A stretch of 25,578 nucleotides of DNA from Corynebacterium sp. (GCF_030826625.1 NZ_JAPJNQ010000028.1:1-25578), one strand, 5' to 3'; positions 16,019 through 23,577 are shown, counted from the first letter of the stretch. The notes: a model not told the origin generated them from the sequence alone. Numbers and translations: made by a program.

Positions 16019-16024
16019 ATTATC
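16019..16024 (-). promoter_or_regulatory. -10 box (GATAAT) of hemE
   Basis: GATAAT on the minus strand, 7 nt before the ATG at 16011. It differs from TANNNT only in the first base and matches TATAAT at five of six. Confidence 0.5.
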
Positions 16025-16026
16025 CA

Positions 16027-16042
16027 CTAGGTCGCGACCTAG
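16027..16042. promoter_or_regulatory. 16-bp perfect palindrome in the hemE promoter
   Basis: CTAGGTCGCGACCTAG is self-complementary throughout. It begins 2 bp upstream of the hemE -10 and fills positions about -16 to -31 relative to a start at 16011, the spacer between -10 and -35. Its core GGTCGCGACC recurs in the 17-bp tandem array near 23657-23777. A transcription-factor operator is likely; the factor is unknown. Confidence 0.6.
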
Positions 16043-16122
16043 AACGAATCCAGCCTGCTCAGACATAAATAGCCGAAGCCTGAGCGGCTGAGGTTCCGCG
16101 CGTAATTCCGACAACAGGTGCC

Positions 16123-16139
16123 TTTGGCAAGTTGCCAAA
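16123..16139. promoter_or_regulatory. 17-bp dyad TTTGGCAA-G-TTGCCAAA
   Basis: Perfect 8-bp arms around a single G, extendable to CC/GG outside with one bulge. The one-base centre suits a DNA palindrome better than an RNA hairpin. It lies about 110 bp upstream of the hemE start. Confidence 0.4.
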
Positions 16140-16298
16140 AGGCTTGGTCTGTTGCTGATTGTTGGCTACTGGCGCTGGAGCTTGAGGTGGCCCTGAAGCT
16201 GAACTCGCAGCCCGACTGGAATAGTTCGAAACCGTACGTCGAGCTGGCGTCTGCAAACCGCTACATTCGTCCAGCGGATCCCAATTGCATTCCAGCCA

Positions 16299-16375
16299 CA
16301 TGGCAACCGTGAATCCGTGTCGTCCGTAGCGTTATTGCGCGCATGGCAACCATGTGAATCCGTGTCGTCCCTAGC
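16299..16375. repeat. direct repeat of 32-34 bp, two copies
   Basis: Copies at 16299-16330 and 16342-16375 share CATGGCAACC, GTGAATCCGTGTCGTCC and TAGC, with small indels. The central ATGTGAATCCGTGTCG matches, with one difference, the minus strand of the 22-bp repeats at 23622-23643. Confidence 0.7.
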
Positions 16376-16399
16376 AATACTGTAGCCGTAGCTGCAGCC

Positions 16400-17323
16400 T
16401 TAGCCTTTGTCCTTAACGTTAGCTTTGGAAGCCTTGTTTTTAGCCTTAGCTTTAGAAGCCCTAGCCTTGGATTGCGACCCGCTTTGAGGATTCTGGTCTT
16501 TCGCGCGGCGCTCAGCCTGCTTTTTGGCTTGTTTTTCTTTTTTCTGCTGCAGGCGACGCTCTTGTTCCGCTCGTAATTCTTGTTCCAGCTGCCGCATCTT
16601 CTCCAGCTCGCCGGTATAGTCGAGAGTCTCGTTGCGCCCACCGAAAATTAATGTCAAAGCCGAAGCGACGCCAACCAAGACCTGCAAATTGCCATCGATG
16701 ATGTAAAAGGCTTCCGGAATATCAGAAAGCGGGTTTCCGGAGGTACCAAAAATGAGCACCAATCGGAACGTAAAATACAGCCCGAAGAAAAACAACATCC
16801 GGCGTGCCAGCCCGGCCCTCTTGTGCTTCGCATTTACTAGATAAAGCATCGTCGCCAAGAGCCCCAACAATAACAGTGAGATGAGGCCCATCAACACGAT
16901 GGAGCCATAAACACCGAAATTGAGCAGGCCGTCGCTAATCGCTTGACCGCTTTCTTCAATGCTGCGAGCAGCACGTGCCTGTAGTTCCGAGGGATCCCAC
17001 AGAGCCAAGGAAATATTGAGGATTTGGTGAACAAACTCCACGGCCAAAATAAATATCCAGAGCCAGACATAAATGTGCACTGATTCTGGGCGCTCGCCGA
17101 ACTTCGGAGTAGTACCATTGTGCGGCTTGTTTTTTGGCTGATTTTTCGGGCTGTTTTTCGGAGAATTTGCGCCATTACCAAGCCCAACAGAGCCAGGCCC
17201 AACAGAGCCAGGCCCAGCGGAACTGCCGGGCTGAACCTGCTGATGGGAACTACTCGACACAGCCGGCGTATTGCCCCGTGAAGAGTCCTTTGCGGAGTTG
17301 ACTGAACGCTGCGAATTCACCAT
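16400..17323 (-). CDS. hypothetical membrane protein between hemE and hemB
   Basis: Function unknown; 307 residues from the ATG at 17323. Residues 1-75 are polar low-complexity (Ser/Asn/Pro/Gly/Lys) with PGSVG twice and PKN three times. Four hydrophobic segments follow: VWLWIFILAVEFVHQILNI, YGSIVLMGLISLLLLGLLAT, MLFFFGLYFTFRLVLIFG and LQVLVGVASALTLIFG. The last 75 residues are a charged, probably helical region (EKMRQLEQELRAEQERRLQQ) ending in a Lys/Ala-rich tail (KARASKAKAKNKASKA). The start is chosen because TAAGGT stands 7 nt upstream and AAGGTG could also serve as a ribosome-binding site; the frame itself is open to 17401. A gene here is, as I recall, usual in corynebacterial heme clusters. 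The tail could touch nucleic acid or acidic lipid, but that is only suggested by charge. Confidence 0.8.
   Translation of the reverse strand: MVNSQRSVNSAKDSSRGNTPAVSSSSHQQVQPGSSAGPGSVGPGSVGLGNGANSPKNSPKNQPKNKPHNGTTPKFGERPESVHIYVWLWIFILAVEFVHQILNISLALWDPSELQARAARSIEESGQAISDGLLNFGVYGSIVLMGLISLLLLGLLATMLYLVNAKHKRAGLARRMLFFFGLYFTFRLVLIFGTSGNPLSDIPEAFYIIDGNLQVLVGVASALTLIFGGRNETLDYTGELEKMRQLEQELRAEQERRLQQKKEKQAKKQAERRAKDQNPQSGSQSKARASKAKAKNKASKANVKDKG
17181..17220. repeat. 15-bp in-frame tandem repeat, 2.7 copies
   Basis: Units at 17181-17195 and 17196-17210 differ at one base, with a partial third, encoding PGSVG repeats in the low-complexity N-terminus of the membrane protein. Confidence 0.7.
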
Positions 17324-17330
17324 AGAGTGC

Positions 17331-17336
17331 ACCTTA
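17331..17336 (-). promoter_or_regulatory. -10 box (TAAGGT) of the membrane protein gene
   Basis: TAAGGT on the minus strand, preceded by TA, lies 7 nt before the ATG at 17323. The AAGGTG within it could alternatively act as a ribosome-binding site of a longer transcript, so this instance is ambiguous. Confidence 0.4.
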
Positions 17337-17431
17337 TACACAATGCGTTTCGAGTGCACAGTTGCAGAGACACTACAACCGCTGGCGGGACGGACAGCCA
17401 ACCCGCTGCTTCTAATTGTCCCGGGGAATTT

Positions 17432-18421
17432 CTAGCGCTGGTTCAACAACTTCGCTGCGTCTGTAGCGAAATAGGTCAGAATCTGATTCGCCCCAGCGCG
17501 TTTAATGCTGAGCAGCGATTCCATCATGACTGCATCACGATCGACCCATCCGTTGTTTCCAGCCGCCTGAATCATCGCGTATTCACCGGAAACCTGGTAA
17601 GCCGCCACCGGCACTGGGGAAAATTCCGCGACCTCGCTGATGATATCCAGGTAGGCCAAGGCAGGTTTCACCATCACGAAATCCGCGCCTTCATCGATAT
17701 CCAATTGCACTTCCAACAACGATTCGCGGCGGTTCGCCGGATCTTGCTGGTACGTACGGCGATCACCTTGCAACGACGACCCCACTGCTTCGCGGAAGGG
17801 ACCAAAAAATGCAGATGCATACTTTGCCGAATACGCCATGATGGCGACGTCCTGGAATCCAGCTGAATCCAAGCCCTCTCGGATCGCAGCAACTTGGCCA
17901 TCCATCATTCCCGACGGCGAAACCATGTGTGCACCTGCAGCGGCTTGGCTGACTGCCATTTCAACGTAGCGGTCGACGGTGGCGTCGTTGAGAACACCTC
18001 CATCGGCATCGAGCAACCCACAGTGGCCATGACTGGTGAATTCATCGAGGCAGGTATCAGCCATGATCAATAGCTCATCGCCAAATTCCTTGCGCAAGTG
18101 CTTGATCCCGCGGTTAAGGATTCCGTTTTCATCCCATGCTTGGGAGCCGGTTTCGTCTTTGTCTGCGGGCAGCGGCACACCGAAAAGGTCGACGCAGCGC
18201 ACCCCCTGTTCGAGAGCCTGTTCGGCAGCACGTGACAAGGAATCAAAAGTGTGCTGGTAAACGCCAGGCATCGACGAGATCGGGTTTGGTTGTTCCAGCC
18301 CATCAGCGATGAACATCGGCAAGATGAAATCCGCAGGTCGTAGGTGCGTTTCTGCCGTTAATTCGCGCAATGCTGGGCTGGTGCGAAGGCGACGAGGGCG
18401 CCGAGACAATGGGTAATCCAC
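17432..18421 (-). CDS. hemB: porphobilinogen synthase (5-aminolevulinate dehydratase, HemB)
   Basis: HemB condenses two 5-aminolevulinate molecules to porphobilinogen. 329 residues. The two active-site lysines are Lys200 (YSAKYASAFFGPFREA) and Lys252 (DFVMVKPALAYLDI, Schiff base). The metal site reads DTCLDEFTSHGHCG with Cys124, Asp126 and Cys134: the first and third ligands are Cys as in zinc enzymes, the second is Asp as in magnesium-type enzymes. The start is GTG at 18421, with a poor ribosome-binding site (AGGA 11 nt upstream), 46 bp after hemD, so coupling to hemD transcription is likely. Confidence 0.96.
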   Translation of the reverse strand: MDYPLSRRPRRLRTSPALRELTAETHLRPADFILPMFIADGLEQPNPISSMPGVYQHTFDSLSRAAEQALEQGVRCVDLFGVPLPADKDETGSQAWDENGILNRGIKHLRKEFGDELLIMADTCLDEFTSHGHCGLLDADGGVLNDATVDRYVEMAVSQAAAGAHMVSPSGMMDGQVAAIREGLDSAGFQDVAIMAYSAKYASAFFGPFREAVGSSLQGDRRTYQQDPANRRESLLEVQLDIDEGADFVMVKPALAYLDIISEVAEFSPVPVAAYQVSGEYAMIQAAGNNGWVDRDAVMMESLLSIKRAGANQILTYFATDAAKLLNQR

Positions 18422-18467
18422 TTTGGGGACCGTCCTAAACTTCTGAGTTGTACTAGTCGTAGATTTT

Positions 18468-20219
18468 CTAGGCCCGCGTGGCCAGCGAGGCTTCCGCTTG
18501 CCCGGCAGTGCCTGCCGCTTGGTTTGTGTCGGCTGTACCAGTGCCTGATTTCATCGCTTTTCGACGGGTGCGACGCTTCTTCCGCGGTGCCGGGAGGTTA
18601 CCGGTCGCGCGCAAGTGAGCAACATGATCAGCCAATGCGTCAATCAAATGTGGCACATCGGCGACCTCAGGAACTACGTCGACACGCAACCCCATTTCTT
18701 CGGCAGCGGCTTTCGCCATCGGCCCAATGCAGGCAATGATCGTACGCTGGTGTGGTTTACCTGCAATGCCGACGAGGTTGCGCACCGTCGACCCGGAAGT
18801 AAACGCCACCGCGTCGAAAGCTCCGGTCTTGATCATGTCGCGAGTTTCGGCTGACGGCGGTGCCGCACGAACGGTCCGGTAGGCAACAACATCGTCGACT
18901 TCCCAGCCCAACTTTTGCAGGCCTTCGACCAGTGCATCGCCAGCGATATCTGCCCGTGGCAGCAGCACACGCCCGACGGCATCGATGTCTTCAACGAAAG
19001 GCGGGAACGACTCCACCAAGCCCAAGGCATTTTGCGCATCCGCCTTCGGCAAAGCTTCGGGCACCATGCCTTTTTCGCGGATAGCAGCAGCAGTTTTGCC
19101 ACCGACGGCAGCCAAATGCACGCCGGCGAAATCGCGAGCATCCAGACCCAACTCGGCAATCTTATCCCACACGACTTTCACCGCATTCACGCTAGTGAAC
19201 ACGACCCACTTATAGCGGCCCTCGACGATGCCTTTGATCGCACGGTCCATCTGGGCGGGGTTGCGCGGCGGCTCAACGGAAATTGTTGGCACCAACTGTG
19301 GGATCGCACCATAAGATGCGAGTTGCGCTGACATTGGCCCAGCTTGTTCTTTGGTGCGAGGCACCAGGACTCGCCAACCGTACAGGGGGCGGTTCTCCCA
19401 CCAGGAATACTTCGAGCGATCATCGAAGCTGCGTCCCAGGGTGACAACAAGCGTGCCGTCGAGCTCAGCATTCAGTTTGCCCAGCGTTTCCAGGGTCGCT
19501 TCGTAGGTGCGCTGCAGCCTCGTCGTACCATTGACTGTGACAAAAGCAGGTGTGTCGACGCTCATCCCACGTGCAGTGAGTTCATCGGCGATCGTTGGCA
19601 GGTCAGCAGCCAGTGCCTGCAACACGATCGGCTGGGTGGCAACCGAGAGCTGATCCCAGTCCACCTCACCGTCTGTCATGTCCGCTTCGGTATAGGTAGA
19701 ACCCAAAGCGATACCAGCAAATGAAGGCACCGTCGACGGCAAGGACATGCCCGGCACAACCTGGAATTCCATTCCAGCACCACCCACTGCAGAAATTTCC
19801 GCCAAAATAGCCTCGCGGTTTAGCGGATTACCAGCGACCAAACGAATGACGTCGCTACCATCGGCCTCGGCTAAGGCCGAGCGCAGCTGGCTCACGATCT
19901 GCTCAGATCCGGAGAATTCTCGCACATCCGCGGCCGTGGGAGCAGCCGGGCGGGGTGGCTTCCGTCGCGCGCCCTGGGCTTTCGCCTCGGCGCACATTCG
20001 AGCATATTCTTGCTCTGCAGCGTCCAGTTTTTCTTGCGGCACCGGCAGCGCCGAGCCAACGACTTCGCGTACGCCGGTGTGCACCTGCGAGTCTGTGACC
20101 GCAATGGCGTTGTACGCGAGCACTTCCCTAGCGCGAACTGTCAACAGGTCCGGGTTGCCGGGTCCGGCGCCGACGAACACCACTTTGCCTTGGTGTGCGA
20201 CGGAGGGGGCGTTACTCAT
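18468..20219 (-). CDS. hemD: fused uroporphyrinogen-III C-methyltransferase / uroporphyrinogen-III synthase (CysG-HemD)
   Basis: A 583-residue fusion. Residues about 1-270 are a tetrapyrrole methylase fold beginning KVVFVGAGPGNPDLLTVRA, with VVPGMSLPSTVPSFAGIALG. Residues about 280-540 are uroporphyrinogen-III synthase (WRVLVPRTKEQAG, WVVFTSVNAVKVVWD, GRVLLPRADIA, AVAFTSGSTVRNLVG), which closes hydroxymethylbilane to uroporphyrinogen III. The first domain would methylate the same product toward siroheme or cobalamin, but its substrate motif reads AGNPL rather than the common GDP(F/L), so its activity is uncertain. The last 40 residues are a basic then Ala/Gly/Thr-rich tail (RKKRRTRRKAMK). The ATG at 20219 has AAGG 6 nt upstream. 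Fusions of this kind are known in actinobacterial heme clusters. Confidence 0.94.
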   Translation of the reverse strand: MSNAPSVAHQGKVVFVGAGPGNPDLLTVRAREVLAYNAIAVTDSQVHTGVREVVGSALPVPQEKLDAAEQEYARMCAEAKAQGARRKPPRPAAPTAADVREFSGSEQIVSQLRSALAEADGSDVIRLVAGNPLNREAILAEISAVGGAGMEFQVVPGMSLPSTVPSFAGIALGSTYTEADMTDGEVDWDQLSVATQPIVLQALAADLPTIADELTARGMSVDTPAFVTVNGTTRLQRTYEATLETLGKLNAELDGTLVVTLGRSFDDRSKYSWWENRPLYGWRVLVPRTKEQAGPMSAQLASYGAIPQLVPTISVEPPRNPAQMDRAIKGIVEGRYKWVVFTSVNAVKVVWDKIAELGLDARDFAGVHLAAVGGKTAAAIREKGMVPEALPKADAQNALGLVESFPPFVEDIDAVGRVLLPRADIAGDALVEGLQKLGWEVDDVVAYRTVRAAPPSAETRDMIKTGAFDAVAFTSGSTVRNLVGIAGKPHQRTIIACIGPMAKAAAEEMGLRVDVVPEVADVPHLIDALADHVAHLRATGNLPAPRKKRRTRRKAMKSGTGTADTNQAAGTAGQAEASLATRA

Positions 20220-20498
20220 AAAGACCTTTTCTACGCGCGGTCACGGACAGGAAACAAAAAATAAACCACGACGAAGCGCCGTCACCTGTGGTTTTGCCCT
20301 TAAGCAGACCCAAACCAAAGACGGCACAATATCGTGTGCTATTACCAGCTTAAAGTAGACGGTGGAAAACTAAAAAACAAACGAATTAATCAGAATTCAC
20401 TGAAAACGCACTGAGCCGCCCCTAGAGCTGCCAACTGCCCGTACTGCCAAACTAGCTCCGAGCAGGACAACCCCGATCAAAACAGTCCACCGCTAGCT
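20220..20498. other. hemC-hemD spacer
   Basis: About 280 bp without a gene. On the minus strand it contains a weak candidate promoter (TATTGT, complement of 20326-20331), an intrinsic terminator (20250-20294) and then the hemD ribosome-binding site. The rest, 20340-20498, shows no recognisable feature. Confidence 0.5.
20250..20294 (-). terminator. intrinsic terminator between hemC and hemD
   Basis: On the minus strand the arm AAACCAC, a 4-nt bulge and GACG pair with CGTC-GTGGTTT around a GCGCTT loop, followed by ATTTTTTGTTT. The T-run is on the minus strand only, so it acts on the hemA-hemC transcript or on a leader reading into hemD. Confidence 0.6.
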
Positions 20499-21392
20499 CT
20501 AATCCTCGCCCAACAACCCCGCTGCACCGTCGGCAAGCAAAGCCTGCGAGATTTCTTCCCCCACTGCGATGGGATCAGTGCCGCTGGCCGTAGCAACCAA
20601 ACGCCGCGTCCCATCCAACGCGAAAACTCCGCCGTGAGCCGTGATGATGCCGGTTTCCGCGTCATAGGTGGAATAAGCAGCAACCGGAGCAGTGCACCCA
20701 GCCTCCAAACGGTTGAGAATAACTCGCTCCGCGAACGCGCAATCACGATCCATCACGCTGGTCAGCTTGTCAACGACTTCAACCACCGAGGCATCATTCG
20801 CCCGCATCTCAACGGCCAATGCTCCTTGTGCGGGTGCTGGCATCACCTCATCAACCGCGAAAACTTGGGTAGCTTTGTCCTCGTAACCGTTGCGCACCAG
20901 ACCTGCATAAGCCAAAACCACGGCATCGAGTTCACCGGCAGCAATCTTGCCCATCCGAGTTTCGATGTTTCCGCGCAGCGGCCGAATATCCAGATCGGGG
21001 CGCAACGACAACAACTGCGAAATTCGCCGCGGCGCCGACGTACCCACCCGGGCACCTTCGGGCAACTGATCGAGGGTCAGACCATCGCGGGCGATGAGGG
21101 CCTCACGGTTATCGGCCCGCTGCGGGACCACCAAGTGAAAACGCTCGTCGGCAGCCGTCGGCAAGTCCTTAAATGAGTGCACTGCAACATCGCACTGTCC
21201 GGCATGCAGCGCTTCCCGCAACTTCTGCGTGAAAACTCCAACCCCGATGCGCTCCACCGGAGCCATATTGACATCGCCCTCGGTTTTCACGATCTTCAGC
21301 TCAGCATCGGCACCTTCTGCGATTATCCAGTCTCGAACATGTCCGGCCTGCGTGGTGGCCAGCTTTGAACCTCGAGTACCAATTTGCAACAT
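20499..21392 (-). CDS. hemC: hydroxymethylbilane synthase (porphobilinogen deaminase, HemC)
   Basis: HemC polymerises four porphobilinogens into hydroxymethylbilane for HemD. 297 residues. The start MLQIGTRGSKLATTQAGHV, the FTQKLREAL segment, the VHSFKDLPT catalytic stretch, and the dipyrromethane-cofactor Cys233 in NRLEAGCTAPVAAY are all intact. The ATG at 21392 has AAGGAG 6 nt upstream. It follows hemA by 28 bp, so hemA-hemC is one operon, ending at the terminator at 20250-20294. Confidence 0.97.
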   Translation of the reverse strand: MLQIGTRGSKLATTQAGHVRDWIIAEGADAELKIVKTEGDVNMAPVERIGVGVFTQKLREALHAGQCDVAVHSFKDLPTAADERFHLVVPQRADNREALIARDGLTLDQLPEGARVGTSAPRRISQLLSLRPDLDIRPLRGNIETRMGKIAAGELDAVVLAYAGLVRNGYEDKATQVFAVDEVMPAPAQGALAVEMRANDASVVEVVDKLTSVMDRDCAFAERVILNRLEAGCTAPVAAYSTYDAETGIITAHGGVFALDGTRRLVATASGTDPIAVGEEISQALLADGAAGLLGED

Positions 21393-21420
21393 TTTCTACT
21401 CCTTAGGTCTGTTTCGGCCT

Positions 21421-22929
21421 TTAAGATTGATTCGGCGATGAATTCGGTCCCGTGGTTTCGCCGGCTATTTTCTCGGAGAATTGATCGGCGCTGAGATGGT
21501 TGTTGTTTCCCATGGCGATGACATCCTGCGGCAACGGCAATTCTTTTGCATCCACAGACACGGAGCTACCGTCAATCTCGAGCCCAAACAGATCCTGCAA
21601 CGCCGTTTCGTGGCTGACGGCTCCCGACTCGGCGGCAAGTTTCTTCGCACGAACGGTGGGCTCATGCAAAAGCTTGTCGACGGCGCGCCTGATCGCGATC
21701 TGCACCTGCGCAAAATCATCTTCTGCCATCTGGGGCCTGCGCTGCCGCAATCGGGCCATCTCACATTCGATGACGCCTGCGGCGTGCTTACGTAGCGCGG
21801 ACACTGCAGGCACGACCTCACGAACGCGCTGTTCTGAGGCAAAAGTTTGCAGCTCTTCGCGCACAATCCGTTTCGCATCCTGATGCCCAATCGTGGTGTC
21901 TTCTTCACTCTGGGCGGTCAGCGATTGATGCAAGCGCTCAATATTCACCAAATCAACGCCGGGCAATTCCGCAGTGTCATCGGCAATATCCCGCGGCAAC
22001 GACAAGTCGATTAACACCACGTGCTCACGACGCTCCTCCGGGATGGAAGCCCGATCCACGGTGTAGTTATCGGCACCAGTTGCTGAAACAATGATGTCAA
22101 CCTCGCCGAATGCCCGAAAACGATCTTCAAAGTTGACCGCCTCTGCCTGCACTCCAGCTTGATGAGCATGATCAACCAAATTATCGGCGCGCTCTCGAGT
22201 ACGATTCGCGACAATAATCTTGTCGACGCCTAGCCGCCCCAAGTGAGTAGCAGCCAACGATGCCATCGCGCCAGCTCCCAGCACAAGTGCAGTGCGGCCA
22301 ATGAGCAACGGTTCGTCGCCTGGCTGTGCCTGCTGCATCCAGGCGCCTCGAGCCCAGGCGCCTCGAGCGGTATGAGGATCATTAGCCGTCGACAGATCCA
22401 TGTATTGCAGCGCTTCGTTCAACGCGACTGTCACCATAGAAGCCCCGGCTTCATCAATATCAGTCTCAGTGTGGACACGTTTCCCCGCACGCAACGCAGA
22501 CTGCGCCAGGGAATGCAGAGTTTTACCCGCCGTATTCGCTGCCACCGCGCGTTGGTAAGCCTGGCGAACCTGGCCAATGATTTGTTGCTCGCCGACCACC
22601 ATCGAATCAAGTCCCGAGGCAACAACCATCATGTGCTCGGCAGCTGCATCGGCATAGCGAACATAGAGATAGCTACGGAGCTCGTCAATATCAATCTCCG
22701 AAACGTTGTGCAGCACTTGCACCACGTCCTGCACACCCGAATGGAAAGAATTGGTGACGCAGTACACTTCGAGACGATTGCACGTCGAAATGATCATCGC
22801 CTCAGACAACGACGAGGTCGCGACAAGCGCAGCGGCAGTGTCCTCGCGTTGCATGCCATCTACGCTCAGTCGCTCCAACAAGGCAACTGGAGCCGAACGA
22901 TGGGACATTCCCACGACGAGCACGCTCAC
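21421..22929 (-). CDS. hemA: glutamyl-tRNA reductase (HemA)
   Basis: HemA reduces glutamyl-tRNA(Glu) to glutamate-1-semialdehyde, the first committed step of heme synthesis. 502 residues. Key marks are SHRSAPVALLERLSV, the catalytic Cys50 in STCNRLEVY, the GEQQIIGQVRQAY segment, and the NADPH site LVLGAGAMASLAATHL. An insert before the NADPH domain carries ARGAW in tandem. The C-terminal dimerisation region is followed by a polar tail. The start is GTG at 22929 with GGAGG 6 nt upstream. In C. diphtheriae hemA transcription is known to be repressed by heme through the ChrSA and HrrSA systems; the 300-bp upstream gap here would be the place for such control. Confidence 0.97.
   Translation of the reverse strand: MSVLVVGMSHRSAPVALLERLSVDGMQREDTAAALVATSSLSEAMIISTCNRLEVYCVTNSFHSGVQDVVQVLHNVSEIDIDELRSYLYVRYADAAAEHMMVVASGLDSMVVGEQQIIGQVRQAYQRAVAANTAGKTLHSLAQSALRAGKRVHTETDIDEAGASMVTVALNEALQYMDLSTANDPHTARGAWARGAWMQQAQPGDEPLLIGRTALVLGAGAMASLAATHLGRLGVDKIIVANRTRERADNLVDHAHQAGVQAEAVNFEDRFRAFGEVDIIVSATGADNYTVDRASIPEERREHVVLIDLSLPRDIADDTAELPGVDLVNIERLHQSLTAQSEEDTTIGHQDAKRIVREELQTFASEQRVREVVPAVSALRKHAAGVIECEMARLRQRRPQMAEDDFAQVQIAIRRAVDKLLHEPTVRAKKLAAESGAVSHETALQDLFGLEIDGSSVSVDAKELPLPQDVIAMGNNNHLSADQFSEKIAGETTGPNSSPNQS
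22341..22370. repeat. 15-bp in-frame tandem repeat in hemA
   Basis: Units at 22341-22355 and 22356-22370 differ only in the last bases and encode ARGAW repeats in a variable insert of HemA. Confidence 0.7.
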
Positions 22930-23233
22930 ATTTTCCTCCGTTATCTCAGATCTAACGTCTTATCTTCAATCTGGCTCCGGTTGGATTCGCGCGGGCGGGG
23001 GCACGAGCAGCACGAGACAGAGTCAACGCCAAGCACCGTGACATCGCCGGGGCTGTCGCCGACGCATCCAACTGGTGTTTATAGTCCAACCATCTGGTCT
23101 AGCAATGGTATCAACCAAAAGGATAGTCCCCAGCGTCCTTGATGACAGAATCCTGAGGGTTGCAATGCAAAAGCTGCAAGCTCTCAGGGCGTGTGATGCT
23201 AGTCGTCCGCTCCCGGATAATCTCCCACACAGG
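22930..23233. other. hemA upstream region
   Basis: A 304-bp gap between hemA and the glutaredoxin gene, both on minus. It holds the hemA ribosome-binding site (GGAGG), a candidate promoter at 23078-23105, and partial dyads near 23154-23190. No open frame here looks coding. Confidence 0.5.
23078..23105 (-). promoter_or_regulatory. candidate hemA promoter
   Basis: On the minus strand TTGCTA (23105-23100) is followed by 16 nt and TATAAA (23083-23078), about 150 nt before the hemA GTG. An ACCAT-N11-ATGGT inverted repeat at 23089-23109 overlaps the -35, as a repressor site might. Confidence 0.4.
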
Positions 23234-23542
23234 TTAGTGCCGGAGCGCATCCGCCAATTCATCATTATCGACTTCCCAGCACGCAAACTCCTCGTCGTCG
23301 ATGACGACGACCGGTACACGGTCACCAAATTCCATCGCCAGCTCTGGATCTTCATCTACATTGCGAACAATCAACTGCGCTCGGGCGGCTTCAATCACCG
23401 GCACGATTTGCTCACGAACCCGGACACAGGAACCACAATTGGTGCGCACCATGAGTTCGACAAGGTGACGGTTGGCGTGGCCAGGGCTGCCCGAATCTGC
23501 ACTTGGGGTATCCGGGTGCTCCCGTCGTGAAGCATCATCCAT
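23234..23542 (-). CDS. glutaredoxin-like protein
   Basis: A 102-residue thioredoxin-fold protein of the short glutaredoxin-like type. After a 25-residue polar leader the domain starts HLVELMVRTNCGSCVRVREQI, with the redox pair Cys36 and Cys39 in CGSC. RNVDEDPELAMEFGDRVPVVVIDDEEFACWEVD supplies the cis-Pro (VPVV) and the conserved acidic end. A glutaredoxin-like gene beside hemA is also seen in Mycobacterium. I prefer the ATG at 23542 to the GTG at 23551 because GGTGAG lies at usable distance before it. Its upstream DNA is the tandem-repeat region. A role in thiol control is inferred from the fold only. Confidence 0.85.
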   Translation of the reverse strand: MDDASRREHPDTPSADSGSPGHANRHLVELMVRTNCGSCVRVREQIVPVIEAARAQLIVRNVDEDPELAMEFGDRVPVVVIDDEEFACWEVDNDELADALRH

Positions 23543-23577
23543 ATTCTGCACTCACCTTCCACAATTGTTTCGCTATC

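Larger units (their letters stand above)
16043..16399. other. intergenic region upstream of hemE
   Basis: About 360 bp without a convincing gene. An 80-codon minus-strand frame across 16059-16301 has no conserved features. The region contains a 17-bp dyad (16123-16139) and a direct repeat (16299-16375) related to an array near 23578. Any terminator for the upstream membrane protein gene is not obvious. Confidence 0.5.

Noticed and set aside
16059..16301. An 80-codon minus-strand frame in the hemE upstream gap
   Set aside because: No ribosome-binding site, Pro/Ala/Ser/Thr-rich without pattern, and it runs through the dyad and into the repeat region. Possible but unsupported.
22243..23142. A 299-codon open frame on + opposite the hemA 5' half and spacer
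   Set aside because: It is antisense to the well-conserved hemA, with no recognisable motifs or ribosome-binding site.
13224..23542. The hem gene cluster as a novel pathway
   Set aside because: Gene content and order match the known actinobacterial heme locus; only DNA-level elements within it are unusual.
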